DNA of 54,647 bases from Lachnospiraceae bacterium (GCA_015057325.1 SVEQ01000017.1:1-54647); one strand, 5' to 3'; shown: positions 1 through 9,480, counted from the first letter of the stretch. A program made the numbers and translations. Notes: generated by a model not told the origin, from the sequence alone.

Positions 1-125
1 GCGTCCGTTTTGAAAATGTATATAACAGTTAATTAGACACAGGATATGCATACATCTGATAATCTATACGCGTCCGTTAAGAATAAAAGTGCATTAAACA
101 GCAATAGAGAGAAAGGAAGAAGAAT

Positions 126-890
126 ATGACAAGAATTATAATGCATGGCTGCAACGGTCATATGGGTCAGGTGATTACAGGACTTGTAAAAGACGATCCG
201 GATGCGGAAATTGTTGCGGGAATTGATATAGTAGATAATAAAGATAACGGATATCCGGTATTTACAGATATCTTTGCATGTGATGTTGAAGCGGATGTAA
301 TAATCGATTTTGCGGCTGCTGTTGCAGTTGACAATCTGCTTAAATACAGCACCGAGAAGAATATTCCGGTTGTTCTTTGTACAACAGGACTTACAGATGC
401 ACAGCTTGCTCTTGTTAAGGAAACAAGTGCTAAGGTTGCAATACTTAAGTCGGCTAATATGTCACTTGGTATCAACACACTTATGAAACTTCTCAAGGAT
501 GCAGCCAAAGTGTTTGGCCCTGCCGGATTTGATATTGAGGTTGTTGAGCAGCATCACAGACTTAAGAAGGACGCACCGAGCGGTACTGCACTTGCACTTG
601 CTGACTCGGTAAATGAAGCCCTTAACAACGAGTATGAGTATGTGTATGACAGAAGTAAGCGTTCAGAGCAACGCCCTGACAAAGAGATTGGTTTATCGGC
701 AGTCCGCGGTGGAACAATCGTAGGTGTTCATGATGTAATCTTTGCAGGAACTGACGAGGTTATAACATTTAACCATACTGCTTATTCTAAGTCAGTATTT
801 GCCAAGGGTGCCATAGAGGCAGGCAAGTTCCTTGCAGGAAAGCCCGCCGGAATGTACGATATGGCAGATGTTATCGCTGCAAAACAGTGA
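126..890 (+). CDS. dapB: 4-hydroxy-tetrahydrodipicolinate reductase
   Basis: Reduces 4-hydroxy-tetrahydrodipicolinate with NAD(P)H in the diaminopimelate/lysine pathway; cytosolic. The 254 residues match the usual family length. The N-terminus has the nucleotide-binding glycine motif GCNGHMG, and the catalytic signature EQHHRLKKDAPSGTA lies near residues 140-155, with the catalytic His pair, Lys and the PSGT substrate loop. A purine-rich ribosome site (gaaaggaaga) sits just before the ATG. The upstream 125 bases hold no gene, only two copies of gcgtccgtt (1-9 and 70-78). A dapA partner upstream is possible but lies outside the window. Identification is firm. Confidence 0.97.
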   Translation: MTRIIMHGCNGHMGQVITGLVKDDPDAEIVAGIDIVDNKDNGYPVFTDIFACDVEADVIIDFAAAVAVDNLLKYSTEKNIPVVLCTTGLTDAQLALVKETSAKVAILKSANMSLGINTLMKLLKDAAKVFGPAGFDIEVVEQHHRLKKDAPSGTALALADSVNEALNNEYEYVYDRSKRSEQRPDKEIGLSAVRGGTIVGVHDVIFAGTDEVITFNHTAYSKSVFAKGAIEAGKFLAGKPAGMYDMADVIAAKQ

Positions 891-894
891 TTGC

Positions 895-1548
895 TTACAT
901 AGAAGCAAGAAAAGCTTTGACAACGTCATATATCCTTTTGTGTCCTGCATCACTTGGATGAAGACCGTCAGGATTATATGTACTTTGAAGAATCGGAAGC
1001 TCGGGCTGCATGCCGCTTGTTTCATATAAATCTATAACGGGAAGTGCATAGTAAGCGGCAACTTCCTTGATAATATTAACATAGTCTTTTAATGTTCCGA
1101 CATTGCGTATTCCAAAACCGTTAATGTCATCATTTTCACCGAGACGGTGAAGAGGTGTCATAACGATAATACGTGATGCCGGATATTTTTCTATAAGGGC
1201 GGTATAAAGGTTGTGAAGTGCACCGTAGAAAGTATCATCTGTTCTGTCGCTCATGTGACCAAGCGGTGCATCGCCGTGTCCGTGGTCATTTGTTCCACCA
1301 AATACAAGCACGATATCTGCATCGTTTGCCATACCGGCAACTCTTTTTCCAAAATACTCATCATATTTTGCCTCTTCTGACGGAACACGCTGCTTAGCTA
1401 TTCTCGTTCCACCAATTCCGTACGCATTTACAGTTGCACCATCAATCGTCTCAAAATACTTCCAATATATGTGGTTCTCATCCGAAGCACCTGTTCCTTC
1501 TGTAATGCTGTCGCCTAAAATATTAATTGTTTTTCCACTAAGATTCAT
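895..1548 (-). CDS. SGNH/GDSL-family esterase or lipase
   Basis: Predicted hydrolase of the SGNH fold, 217 residues. Visible blocks are GDSITEG near residue 12 (nucleophile Ser), GGTND (block III Asn) and DGLHPSDAGHKR near the C-terminus (catalytic Asp and His). No signal peptide is seen, so it is probably cytosolic. Likely substrates are acyl or acetyl esters, but the specificity cannot be read from sequence. The start is supported by GGAGG eight bases upstream. It converges on dapB with only four bases between the two stop codons. Confidence 0.88.
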   Translation of the reverse strand: MNLSGKTINILGDSITEGTGASDENHIYWKYFETIDGATVNAYGIGGTRIAKQRVPSEEAKYDEYFGKRVAGMANDADIVLVFGGTNDHGHGDAPLGHMSDRTDDTFYGALHNLYTALIEKYPASRIIVMTPLHRLGENDDINGFGIRNVGTLKDYVNIIKEVAAYYALPVIDLYETSGMQPELPILQSTYNPDGLHPSDAGHKRIYDVVKAFLASM

Positions 1549-1609
1549 TCATTTTACCTCCTGATAGTTTTTGTGGCTTTTTATTCATTATTATATCGCA
1601 ATTTGTGTC

Positions 1610-1749
1610 TGCGACAAACTACTATGGTTCTTATAAGCAGACCGTTTATGACCGCCGGTACTTAGCGAATGCGATGCATGAGGTTAGTACCGCTGCGTGA
1701 ATAATCGAGCGAGAGCGTGTCTGCGTTAAGACCATAGTAGTTTGTCGCA
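1610..1749. repeat. 140-bp nested palindromic element (MITE-like or structured RNA)
   Basis: The 327-base gap between the esterase and nadE holds this element. The outer arms 1610-1628 and 1731-1749 are perfect 19-base inverted copies (tgcgacaaactactatggt). Inside lie further paired arms: gcagac 1637-1642 with gtctgc 1719-1724, and cggtact 1656-1662 with agtaccg 1686-1692. The whole could fold into one long imperfect hairpin. No reading frame is present. Its size and symmetry fit a miniature inverted-repeat element or intergenic palindrome; it is less like a terminator because no T-tract follows. Confidence 0.75.
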
Positions 1750-1875
1750 ACGAAAAAAGCAATATCAATTTCTCTTTAATTAGAGTTAAGAATGTGCTAA
1801 ACTACTTGATGAAAGATCTGGCAAATTAGAAAAATTATATATACATGAAAGAAGGAAGAACGGAGGACGTATCGT

Positions 1876-3786
1876 ATGAAGGACGGTTTTATCAAGGTTG
1901 CAGCAGCAACACCAAGTCTTAAGGTTGCAGACTGTGATTATAACAAAGAGCAGATAATTAAGCTAATCAATGAAGGAAATGATGCAGGGGTTAAGCTTCT
2001 TGTATTTCCTGAACTTTGCATTACGGGATATACTTGTGGTGAGTTATTTCTGCAGGAGCTTTTGCTTCGAGAAGCCGAAAATACATTGTCTGACATATTA
2101 TCACAGACAGAAGATATAGATATGATATTTGTTCTCGGTATTCCTCTTATGGTTGGAAATAGCCTTTATAACGTTGCCGTATTCTGTAAAAAGGGGGATA
2201 TCCTCATGGCGGTTCCGAAGGTATTTCTTCCAAATCATCAGGAGTTTTACGAAGCAAGATTTTTTGCAAGCGGCAATTCCGACCCAATAGTAATAACCCT
2301 TTGCGGTCAGAGAGTAATATTTGGAACAGACCAGATATTGGTACATGAAGATATGCCGGAGTTTTCGATAGCAGGAGAAATCTGCGAGGATATGTGGGTG
2401 GCAAACTCTCCGTCACAAAGTCATGCGATGAGTGGTGCAACAATTATCTGTAATCCTTCTGCAAGTGATGAGATTGCAACCAAGGCTACCTACAGAAGAA
2501 AACTTATATCCGTTCAGTCGGCAAAACTTATAGCAGGATATATCTATGCGGATGCAGGCTGTGATGAGTCAACACAGGACCTTGTATATGCAGGCCATAA
2601 CCTCATTGCGGAAAATGGTAGAATACTTGCCGAGTCTGACAAGTTTACTTATGGTCTTACAATTACAGAGCTTGATGTCAAGAGACTTGCGGCAGAGCGA
2701 AGAAGACATACAACTTTTGAAAATCATATAAATGATGAGCGCTTCTACGAGTATGTTACATTCTCAATGGATATCGAAGATACAAAGTTAACAAGAACAT
2801 TTTCGAAGACACCTTTCGTTCCGTCTGATGATGCAAAGAAGACTGAACGTTGTGAGGAGATTATCACATTACAGGCAATGGGACTTAGAAAGAGACTTGC
2901 GCACACAGGCTGTAAGACTTGCGTTATCGGTCTTTCGGGTGGCCTTGATTCAACCCTTGCACTTCTTGTTACGGTTAAGGCTTATGACATTCTAGGTTAC
3001 GACCACAAGGGAATTCTTGCGGTTACAATGCCAGGCTTTGGTACGACGGACAGAACCTATCAGAATGCGCTAAACCTTGCAAAATCACTCGGTACAACAA
3101 TTAAAGAAATCTCGATTGTTGATTCGGTCAGACAGCATTTTAAGGATATCGGACAGGATGAAAATGTCCATGACATAACTTACGAAAACTCGCAGGCAAG
3201 AGAAAGAACCCAGATTCTCATGGATCTTGCTAACATGAATAACGGACTTGTAATCGGAACAGGCGATATGTCCGAGCTTGCTCTTGGCTGGGCGACCTAT
3301 AACGGTGACCACATGTCTATGTATGGTGTAAATGTTTCCATTCCAAAGACATTGGTTCGTTATTTGGTAAGATGGTACGCAGACCATACCGGTGACAGCA
3401 CAGCAAAGGTACTTTATGATGTACTTGATACACCTGTAAGTCCTGAACTTCTTCCACCGGAAAATGGTGAGATTGCGCAGAAGACAGAAGATATTGTCGG
3501 ACCGTATGAGCTTCATGATTTCTTCTTATACTATATGATTCGTTTCGGTTATTCACCGAAGAAGATTCTTCGTATAGCAGAGAATGTCTTTGAGGGTGAG
3601 TATGATAACGAAACAATCCTTAAATGGATGAAAGTATTCTATAGAAGATTCTTCTCACAGCAATTTAAACGTTCATGTATACCGGACGGTCCTAAAGTTG
3701 GTACGGTTTCGCTTTCGCCAAGAGGTGATCTTCGTATGCCAAGTGATGCCTGTGGTGCACTTTGGCTAAAAGAACTGGATAATTAA
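1876..3786 (+). CDS. nadE: NAD+ synthase, glutamine-hydrolysing
   Basis: Makes NAD+ from nicotinic acid adenine dinucleotide, using ammonia released from glutamine. The 636 residues carry two domains. An N-terminal nitrilase-type amidase has Glu in FPELCITGY, Lys in VPKVFLPN and Cys in EICEDMW. A C-terminal ATP-dependent synthetase has the P-loop-like GLSGGLDST near residues 352-360. The domain order and length match the two-domain bacterial enzymes. The start is set by cggagg ten bases before the ATG. It appears to be a single-gene unit downstream of the palindromic element. Confidence 0.97.
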   Translation: MKDGFIKVAAATPSLKVADCDYNKEQIIKLINEGNDAGVKLLVFPELCITGYTCGELFLQELLLREAENTLSDILSQTEDIDMIFVLGIPLMVGNSLYNVAVFCKKGDILMAVPKVFLPNHQEFYEARFFASGNSDPIVITLCGQRVIFGTDQILVHEDMPEFSIAGEICEDMWVANSPSQSHAMSGATIICNPSASDEIATKATYRRKLISVQSAKLIAGYIYADAGCDESTQDLVYAGHNLIAENGRILAESDKFTYGLTITELDVKRLAAERRRHTTFENHINDERFYEYVTFSMDIEDTKLTRTFSKTPFVPSDDAKKTERCEEIITLQAMGLRKRLAHTGCKTCVIGLSGGLDSTLALLVTVKAYDILGYDHKGILAVTMPGFGTTDRTYQNALNLAKSLGTTIKEISIVDSVRQHFKDIGQDENVHDITYENSQARERTQILMDLANMNNGLVIGTGDMSELALGWATYNGDHMSMYGVNVSIPKTLVRYLVRWYADHTGDSTAKVLYDVLDTPVSPELLPPENGEIAQKTEDIVGPYELHDFFLYYMIRFGYSPKKILRIAENVFEGEYDNETILKWMKVFYRRFFSQQFKRSCIPDGPKVGTVSLSPRGDLRMPSDACGALWLKELDN

Positions 3787-3855
3787 GCATTTATTAAGTA
3801 ATATATTAAGAATTTGTGAAATAGGTTCAAAAAATCTTTTCATTTTGTATATGTG

Positions 3856-3864
3856 TGATATAAT
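3856..3864 (+). promoter_or_regulatory. extended -10 promoter for the ABC export operon
   Basis: TGaTATAAT is a perfect extended -10 element in the gap after nadE. No good -35 is seen 17 bases upstream, which is typical of extended -10 promoters. An 8-bp hairpin (aatgctcg with cgggcatt, near 3865-3890) follows in the predicted leader. Confidence 0.5.
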
Positions 3865-3934
3865 AATGCTCGTTGGCACGCGGGCATTTTATGTCACATA
3901 TTTTGTGTCTACAACAAATAAAGGATGTGTTTTA

Positions 3935-4666
3935 GTGGCAGATGTTGTGATTGAAGTCAAAGATTTATATAAGTTTTTTGAAGTTGGTTCGTCCAAGGTT
4001 CATGCTCTTGACGGAGTTGATTTCAAAGTATATGAAGGCGAGTTCTGTGCGATAGTCGGAACTTCGGGTTCAGGTAAGTCGACACTTCTTAACATGCTTG
4101 CCGGTCTTGAAAAGCCGACAAGAGGAGAGGTCATTATCGACGGTCATCACATTGAGAAGATGAATGAGAAAAAACTCGTTAAGTTTCGTCGGGATAATGT
4201 CGGATTCATATTTCAATCATTTAATCTGCTTGGAACTATGACCGCACTGGAAAATGTTGCCATGCCACTATCATTTAGGGGTATGAGCAAGGAGATAAGA
4301 CTTAAGCGTGCGATGAAGATGCTTAAACTTGTTGGGCTTAAGGAGCATGCAATGCACAAGCCCAATCAGATGTCGGGTGGACAGCAGCAGCGTGTCGGTA
4401 TGGCAAGAGCACTTGTCGTTAATCCGAAGATTATGTTTGCGGATGAGCCTACGGGTAACCTTGATTCGAAGACCTCAAAGGCTATGATGAAACTTATGCG
4501 AGAGGTTGTTAACAAGCATCATAAGACACTTGTCATGGTAACGCATGATGACAGTTTGGCGGCTATAGCCGATAGAGTTATAAGAATAGTAGACGGAAAG
4601 ATAGTTAAGATAGAAGATCATCGTCAAATGGATGAATTGCAGGAGGATAAGGGAAATGAAGAATAA
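3935..4666 (+). CDS. ABC transporter ATP-binding protein (LolD/MacB class)
   Basis: Energises an export or membrane-extrusion ABC complex together with the permease at 6477. The 243 residues include Walker [11 protein letters not shown]-loop FQSFNLL, signature MSGGQQQR, Walker B IMFADEP and the switch His in VTHDD. I place the start at GTG 3935, because aaaggatg lies eight bases upstream and the protein then begins like its family; an upstream extension to 3845 lacks a ribosome site and crosses the promoter. It overlaps the next gene by 11 bases, so the two are translationally coupled. The substrate is unknown. Confidence 0.92.
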   Translation: MADVVIEVKDLYKFFEVGSSKVHALDGVDFKVYEGEFCAIVGTSGSGKSTLLNMLAGLEKPTRGEVIIDGHHIEKMNEKKLVKFRRDNVGFIFQSFNLLGTMTALENVAMPLSFRGMSKEIRLKRAMKMLKLVGLKEHAMHKPNQMSGGQQQRVGMARALVVNPKIMFADEPTGNLDSKTSKAMMKLMREVVNKHHKTLVMVTHDDSLAAIADRVIRIVDGKIVKIEDHRQMDELQEDKGNEE

Positions 4667-6473
4667 GTTTGGTGTATTAAGAAGAATGACAGCGGCATTT
4701 ATGGCGTTCCTTCTTGGGTTTGGAATGTTGTTTGGCGGCAATGGACTCTCAACTGTTCATGCTACGTCAGGAGATACTTCGACTCAAACAACAGGAACAA
4801 GTAATAATCAGAATAGCACCGAAAATACCAATATTGATCCGAATGGAACACTTGGTAAGAATTCGGATGTGGGTGTTGAACTTACAAAGTCAATCAAGGG
4901 TGTATCAGGTAAGGATGTTACTATTTCCTTCAAAATCAAATCCAATAATACTACAACTATCAAGCTTAAAAGTGTTTATCCTGTAATTGATAACATGTTC
5001 CCATTTGAGACAAGCGGAGATGCTTATAAGATTATTCCTGCAACTGATGAAGCAACACAGGCAGCAATTGATGCTGAGTTTACGCTTAAGGCAAGATCTG
5101 ATCTTGAAGATGGATATCAAAGTGTGCGTTTTATTGGTGAGTACACTAAGTTTGCAGCAGATGGTACGGCTACAGACTACTATGTAATTAAGACAATCAA
5201 TATTTATTTTTCACATCAGGAGGAAACAACAGAGTCTTCAAGTAGCTCGAGCAAATCAAGTAAGTCAAGCAAATCAAGTAGCAGTTCAAGTTCGTCAAGT
5301 TCATCCTCTTCATCAAGTTCCTATGATGATGACGATGATGATGACAGCAGTAGTGGTTCGTATTCAAGTTTCTCGGGTGGTGGTTCTTCATCGGATGGAG
5401 AAGCAGAGGCACCAAAACTTATTATAGAGGGATTTGAAACCAATCCTGAAAAGGTTATGGCAGGACAGAGCTTTAAGATGAAGATTCATGTTAAGAATTC
5501 TTCTAAGACAACTTCTGTATGTAACGGTAAGTTTCTTATTGGTGATGAGTCCGGCAATTTCCTTCCGACATCAGGTTCTAATGCAGTTTATGTAGAAAAG
5601 ATTGAACCGGATAAGACCGGTGATTTAGAGATAGAATTAAAGACATCTGCAGACCTTGCACAGAAGAATTATCGTTTGATTATCAAGGGCGATTTTGACG
5701 ATGGAAAAGGCAATAACTTCTCTGCAAGTGAGAGTGTGTATTTGCAGGTTAATCAGGAAATAAAACTTAATGTTACAGAGGCAACGATGACACCTGAATC
5801 TATAGGAATCGGTTCTTCGGGAAGCCTTACATTTACTATTAATAATGCAAGTAGTGCAGGAGTGTATAACGTAAGCGTTACTGCAAAGGATGATGCAGTA
5901 TCCTCTGCTGATTCATTTGTTGGTAATATAGCTGCCAATTCGTCAGCTTATGCAACTCTTGAAGTTACAGGTCAGGCAGATAATTCTGACAGGGGTACGA
6001 TTAAGGTTGTTATCACTTATGAAGACGCTGACGGTACCAAGGCAGAGTTAGAACAGGATGTAACCTGTCATGTCGGTCAGGATGCATTTTCTGAAGACAG
6101 TTTTGAAGATGATATGGACTGGGAGGACGAAGAAGAAGAAGGTATTCCTTGGTGGGTATGGCTTATTATTGGATTGGTAGTTCTTGCTGTAATAGTAACT
6201 ATAGTTGTTATTGTCCTTAAGAAGAGAAAGAAGAAACTTGCGGAACTTATGGAAGATGAGGATGATGATTCCTTTGAAGATGAATTGTTGGCTGACGAGG
6301 AAGCATTTTCCGATGAGGCACAATCTGACGAAGATAAGCAGCCTGCAGATGAGGAACAGCCTGTAGAAGAGGAAGATTTTTCTGAAGAAGAAAAGGTTGA
6401 AGAGTTTAAGCAGGATGAAGAGGAAATCTACGAGGGAGAGGTTGAGGACGATTCTCACAGAGAGGATGATTAA
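4656..6473 (+). CDS. secreted, membrane-anchored accessory protein of the ABC operon
   Basis: 605 residues. An N-terminal signal peptide (hydrophobic core around FMAFLLGFGMLF) is followed by an extracellular region, a run of about 30 Ser with Lys, an Asp run, then two Ig-like beta-rich segments (about residues 250-480). One membrane helix (WVWLIIGLVVLAVIVTIVV) is followed by KKRKKK and a very acidic cytosolic tail. The segments resemble the S-layer-like or CARDB-type modules that accompany FtsX/MacB systems in Clostridia. AGGAGG at 4641-4646 fixes the ATG inside the end of the ATPase gene. A role as substrate-binding or adaptor subunit is inferred from gene order only. Confidence 0.8.
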   Translation: MKNKFGVLRRMTAAFMAFLLGFGMLFGGNGLSTVHATSGDTSTQTTGTSNNQNSTENTNIDPNGTLGKNSDVGVELTKSIKGVSGKDVTISFKIKSNNTTTIKLKSVYPVIDNMFPFETSGDAYKIIPATDEATQAAIDAEFTLKARSDLEDGYQSVRFIGEYTKFAADGTATDYYVIKTINIYFSHQEETTESSSSSSKSSKSSKSSSSSSSSSSSSSSSSYDDDDDDDSSSGSYSSFSGGGSSSDGEAEAPKLIIEGFETNPEKVMAGQSFKMKIHVKNSSKTTSVCNGKFLIGDESGNFLPTSGSNAVYVEKIEPDKTGDLEIELKTSADLAQKNYRLIIKGDFDDGKGNNFSASESVYLQVNQEIKLNVTEATMTPESIGIGSSGSLTFTINNASSAGVYNVSVTAKDDAVSSADSFVGNIAANSSAYATLEVTGQADNSDRGTIKVVITYEDADGTKAELEQDVTCHVGQDAFSEDSFEDDMDWEDEEEEGIPWWVWLIIGLVVLAVIVTIVVIVLKKRKKKLAELMEDEDDDSFEDELLADEEAFSDEAQSDEDKQPADEEQPVEEEDFSEEEKVEEFKQDEEEIYEGEVEDDSHREDD

Positions 6474-6476
6474 TAA

Positions 6477-8099
6477 ATGAGGTTTTCTGACATATTAAGT
6501 ATGAGTCTTACCAATCTGTGGCGACGAAAAATCAGAACCTTTCTAACTGTACTTGGAGTTATAATAGGAACGGCCTCGATTGTTGTCATGTTGTCTCTTG
6601 GTTTGGGACTTAAAGAAGCGATGCTTGCACAGGTCAGTACAGCGGGAGGGCTTACTGAGATTACCGTAACCTCGGAAGCTGATTACGGCGAAGGCGAACT
6701 GTTGCTGGATGACTCGACGATAGAAAAGTTTTTGGAAATTGATAACGTCAAAAGTGTAGAACCGCAGATGAGTTATACGTTGTCTATGATAACAGGCAAG
6801 TATGAGGCGGAAGATGTCACGATAATTGGAGTAACTCAGGATTTTCTAAAGAAGATAGATTTAGAGGAAGGCAAGATTCCCGAAACAAAAACTGACGGTT
6901 CACTTTCATTGATATTCGGTAATCAGGTGCTGGGTGAGTCCTTCTATGAGAGTGCAACAGGTGTCTATCCTTATTGGGAAAGAGAAGAATTGCCGGATGT
7001 TGATTTGTTAAAGGCGGCAATATTTGGCGGAATTATGAAGGACGAAGAGGCAGAGGAAGAAACAGAGACTGACACAACGCCAGCTGTAGCTAACGATGTA
7101 GATCCTGCATTTGCTGATGTAGAGAATGATTTTGAGGGTGATTTTTCGGATGACACGTTCTCTTCGGATAGCTTCGACAGTTCAAGCAATTCGGAGTCTT
7201 CGTCGTTAAATGATACGGAAGAACCAACCACACAATCTACGGATACTACGGAACAGAGTGGTGTTCCGGGATTTGAAGGTGATGCGCAAAACTTCGATAG
7301 CTTTAATACGGATTCTGATTATAATGGTGGTTCGGTGACGATTTTTACATCCGATGTTAAGAGAGTTCCAATCAAGGCTGTTGGAATCACAGCCGCTGAG
7401 GAATCGGATTACACAGATTACTCATATAACTGCTATGCAGATATGGATACGCTTAAGGCATTTATCCATAAGAATTACTCGTTAAATGATATCGTACCGG
7501 AACAACCCGTTGGAAAGAACGGTAAACCGTACAAGGATCTTAAGTATTCTCAATTAACTGTTAATGTTGACGGTTCCGATAATGTAGAGGATGTCTTAGA
7601 GACCATTCAGGATATGGGATATCGTGGAGAGGCCAACAAGGAATGGCTTGAGGAAATCGAGAAAGAGTTCATGATTATTGAAGCGGTACTTGGTGGAATC
7701 GGAGCGGTTGCAATGCTTGTTGCGGCAATCAGTATTGCCAATACAATGACAATGTCAACTTACGAGAGAACCAAGGAAATCGGTATTATGAAGGTGCTTG
7801 GCTGCAGTCTCGGTAATATACGTTCGATGTTCCTTTCGGAAGCAGCATTTATCGGTTTCTTAGGTGGAGTTGCCGGTTGCGTGTTAAGTTTTATAATATC
7901 AATTATTCTTAACCGATTCCTAGCCCCGACGATTATGGAAGAGTATGGATACGGTGAGAATATGAACATATCGGTTATTCCGTTCTGGCTTGTACTTCTT
8001 GCAATTGTATTTGCAACGGTTATCGGTATGGTGGCAGGCTTCTTCCCTGCACAACGTGCCACGAAGTTAAGCCCTCTTGCGGCAATACGTAATGAATAA
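6477..8099 (+). CDS. ABC transporter permease, FtsX/MacB family
   Basis: 540 residues. The N-terminus has the MacB-type start (SLTNLWRRKIRTFLTVLGVIIG) with the first membrane helix. A large extracytoplasmic domain follows, then three C-terminal helices around residues 400-530 (AVLGGIGAVAMLVAAISIAN, then FLGGVAGCVLSFIISII and the last before AQRATKLSPLAAIRNE). The family-typical ERTKEIGIMKVLG sequence is present. An acidic Ser/Thr/Asp-rich insert (about residues 185-285) makes it longer than usual. It starts three bases after the accessory gene stop. With the two preceding genes it forms a complete exporter of unknown substrate. Confidence 0.93.
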   Translation: MRFSDILSMSLTNLWRRKIRTFLTVLGVIIGTASIVVMLSLGLGLKEAMLAQVSTAGGLTEITVTSEADYGEGELLLDDSTIEKFLEIDNVKSVEPQMSYTLSMITGKYEAEDVTIIGVTQDFLKKIDLEEGKIPETKTDGSLSLIFGNQVLGESFYESATGVYPYWEREELPDVDLLKAAIFGGIMKDEEAEEETETDTTPAVANDVDPAFADVENDFEGDFSDDTFSSDSFDSSSNSESSSLNDTEEPTTQSTDTTEQSGVPGFEGDAQNFDSFNTDSDYNGGSVTIFTSDVKRVPIKAVGITAAEESDYTDYSYNCYADMDTLKAFIHKNYSLNDIVPEQPVGKNGKPYKDLKYSQLTVNVDGSDNVEDVLETIQDMGYRGEANKEWLEEIEKEFMIIEAVLGGIGAVAMLVAAISIANTMTMSTYERTKEIGIMKVLGCSLGNIRSMFLSEAAFIGFLGGVAGCVLSFIISIILNRFLAPTIMEEYGYGENMNISVIPFWLVLLAIVFATVIGMVAGFFPAQRATKLSPLAAIRNE

Positions 8100-8103
8100 A
8101 ATT

Positions 8104-8155
8104 AGAGCCTTTGAAGCATGTGATTATATTATCGCATCGCTCAAAGGCTCTTTTA
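8104..8155. terminator. bidirectional terminator
   Basis: An 11-bp perfect stem (agagcctttga 8104-8114 with tcaaaggctct 8141-8151) is followed by T-rich sequence. It sits between converging genes and can serve the ABC operon and the minus-strand EF-hand gene. Confidence 0.8.
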
Positions 8156-8180
8156 TTATAAAAAGGGCGTTTTATAATAT

Positions 8181-9308
8181 CTAAGCGGTTTTTGTGTCTT
8201 TGTGTGCAAAATCAATTTGCTGAATAAGTCCTGCGGCACCTGTTGATTCGTGCAAGAAGAAGCCGCTCTGCCTTACAACTGCACGCGTTGAGTTGTCGTC
8301 AAGACTTGTGTGGGAAAACGGAGTTTGAAGGGCACCTAAATATATTGCACCGATGTCGGAGGCTAAAAGTCCTGAAAGGACATCTTTGCCTGTCGCATCT
8401 TTGCGCCATACTTTGAGCTTGTCAAACACTGAATCATTTTCATCAATGAAGCCGTTGCCGTCCTCATCATACTCTGCAAGCTCTGCAAAACCGTTACCTG
8501 TTGTTGCGCCAAACAATTCTTTGCCGTTGTCGATGCGGCCGTTACCGTCTTTGTCCAATGCAAGAAATGCATTGCCGGCAGAAAGTGAAGAAATCTCTTC
8601 TTCGATACCGTCACCATCCAAATCAAAGAACCATTGCTGGTCACTTATAGTTTCCGGTACATCATCGAGATTGATTACCAAAGGATCGGTAAGCATAAAC
8701 GGTACGCCCTGCGATATTTCGGATACTGTTTCGGTAAATGATCTTCCCATTGCAAGTGACATATTAAAATCAATAGTTCTGCCGTCTGCGGTTTTAACCG
8801 ACCCCACCGTATTAAAAGAAGTATATTCAACCTCTGATACGGTAAATGTTGTTTCCTGTCTTGTCCACAGTGTTCCCGGTTGTCCAATGTGGGTAGTTAA
8901 GTCAAGGACAGACTTATCCTCGGGATTCTTATAGGAATGGCCAAGCAACTGTTGCTTGATGCGCTCCATAAGCTCTTCAATCTGCTTAATTAACTGTTCA
9001 TGCAGATCCTGGATTGTTGTCCTTACACTTGTTATCCCGTTCGTTCCCATATAAAAGTTTGAATATAAGTCCGAACCAAGATATGATATTTCTTCATCAA
9101 AATCTGATGAGGGTTCGTAGCTGTCTTGATTGCTACGATTAGTGTTGCCGGTATAGCTTTGAAATCTCATATAGTTAGAGGCAAAGCTACCGTAAGCTAC
9201 GGTTGCCGGTTCCTTCGGCGTAGAGTAAGACATCGTCCGTGATGCCTGCGTAGTGTTTTCTTGGAACCTTCCGGAACCCATGAAAACGGTGCTTGAGTCA
9301 ATCTTCAT
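8181..9308 (-). CDS. EF-hand/calcium-binding-repeat protein of unknown function
   Basis: 375 residues with three Ca-binding loop signatures in the C-terminal half: DLDGDGIEEE, DKDGNGRIDNG (followed by KELFG) and DEDGNGFIDEND. This arrangement is known from calcium-binding modules of proteins annotated as hemolysin-type or type I-secreted in other bacteria. No N-terminal signal peptide is present; the start MKIDSSTVFMGSG is polar. I choose ATG 9308 because gaaagga lies about 12 bases upstream, whereas the GTG at 9317 is only a few bases from it. The gene stands alone between two plus-strand operons. Secretion and function are unknown. Confidence 0.72.
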   Translation of the reverse strand: MKIDSSTVFMGSGRFQENTTQASRTMSYSTPKEPATVAYGSFASNYMRFQSYTGNTNRSNQDSYEPSSDFDEEISYLGSDLYSNFYMGTNGITSVRTTIQDLHEQLIKQIEELMERIKQQLLGHSYKNPEDKSVLDLTTHIGQPGTLWTRQETTFTVSEVEYTSFNTVGSVKTADGRTIDFNMSLAMGRSFTETVSEISQGVPFMLTDPLVINLDDVPETISDQQWFFDLDGDGIEEEISSLSAGNAFLALDKDGNGRIDNGKELFGATTGNGFAELAEYDEDGNGFIDENDSVFDKLKVWRKDATGKDVLSGLLASDIGAIYLGALQTPFSHTSLDDNSTRAVVRQSGFFLHESTGAAGLIQQIDFAHKDTKTA

Positions 9309-9403
9309 ACGTCTCACTCATCCTTTCAATTAGATTCCAGTCTAACCTGATATATATTTCGGAAAAAATTTCCTGAAAAATATAGTAGTTTTTACCAAAT
9401 ATT

Positions 9404-9432
9404 TTGACAGTTTTATGTCATTATGTTAAAAT
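9404..9432 (+). promoter_or_regulatory. sigma-A-type promoter for the HD-GYP gene
   Basis: TTGACA (9404-9409), a 17-base spacer and TAAAAT (9427-9432), about 50 bases before the HD-GYP start. It probably also drives the downstream hybrid kinase and second HD-GYP gene, since these follow with gaps of 15 and 6 bases. Confidence 0.7.
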
Positions 9433-9480
9433 TAATTCTGTATATTTAATGGCTTTATTGACCAAAATGGGGGTACGGGA

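Noticed and set aside
1-125. Two gcgtccgtt copies as a possible operator or mobile-element end
   Set aside because: Only nine matching bases and no symmetry or further support.
3845-3934. N-terminal extension of the ABC ATPase
   Set aside because: No ribosome site, contains the promoter, and the family starts at GTG 3935.
5232-5355. CRISPR or tandem DNA repeat
   Set aside because: The repetition is codon-level Ser/Asp runs without fixed repeat and spacer units.
8353-8934. 193-codon plus-strand frame inside the EF-hand gene
   Set aside because: Mirror frame of the Ca-binding repeats; no ribosome site and Ser/Pro-rich shadow composition.
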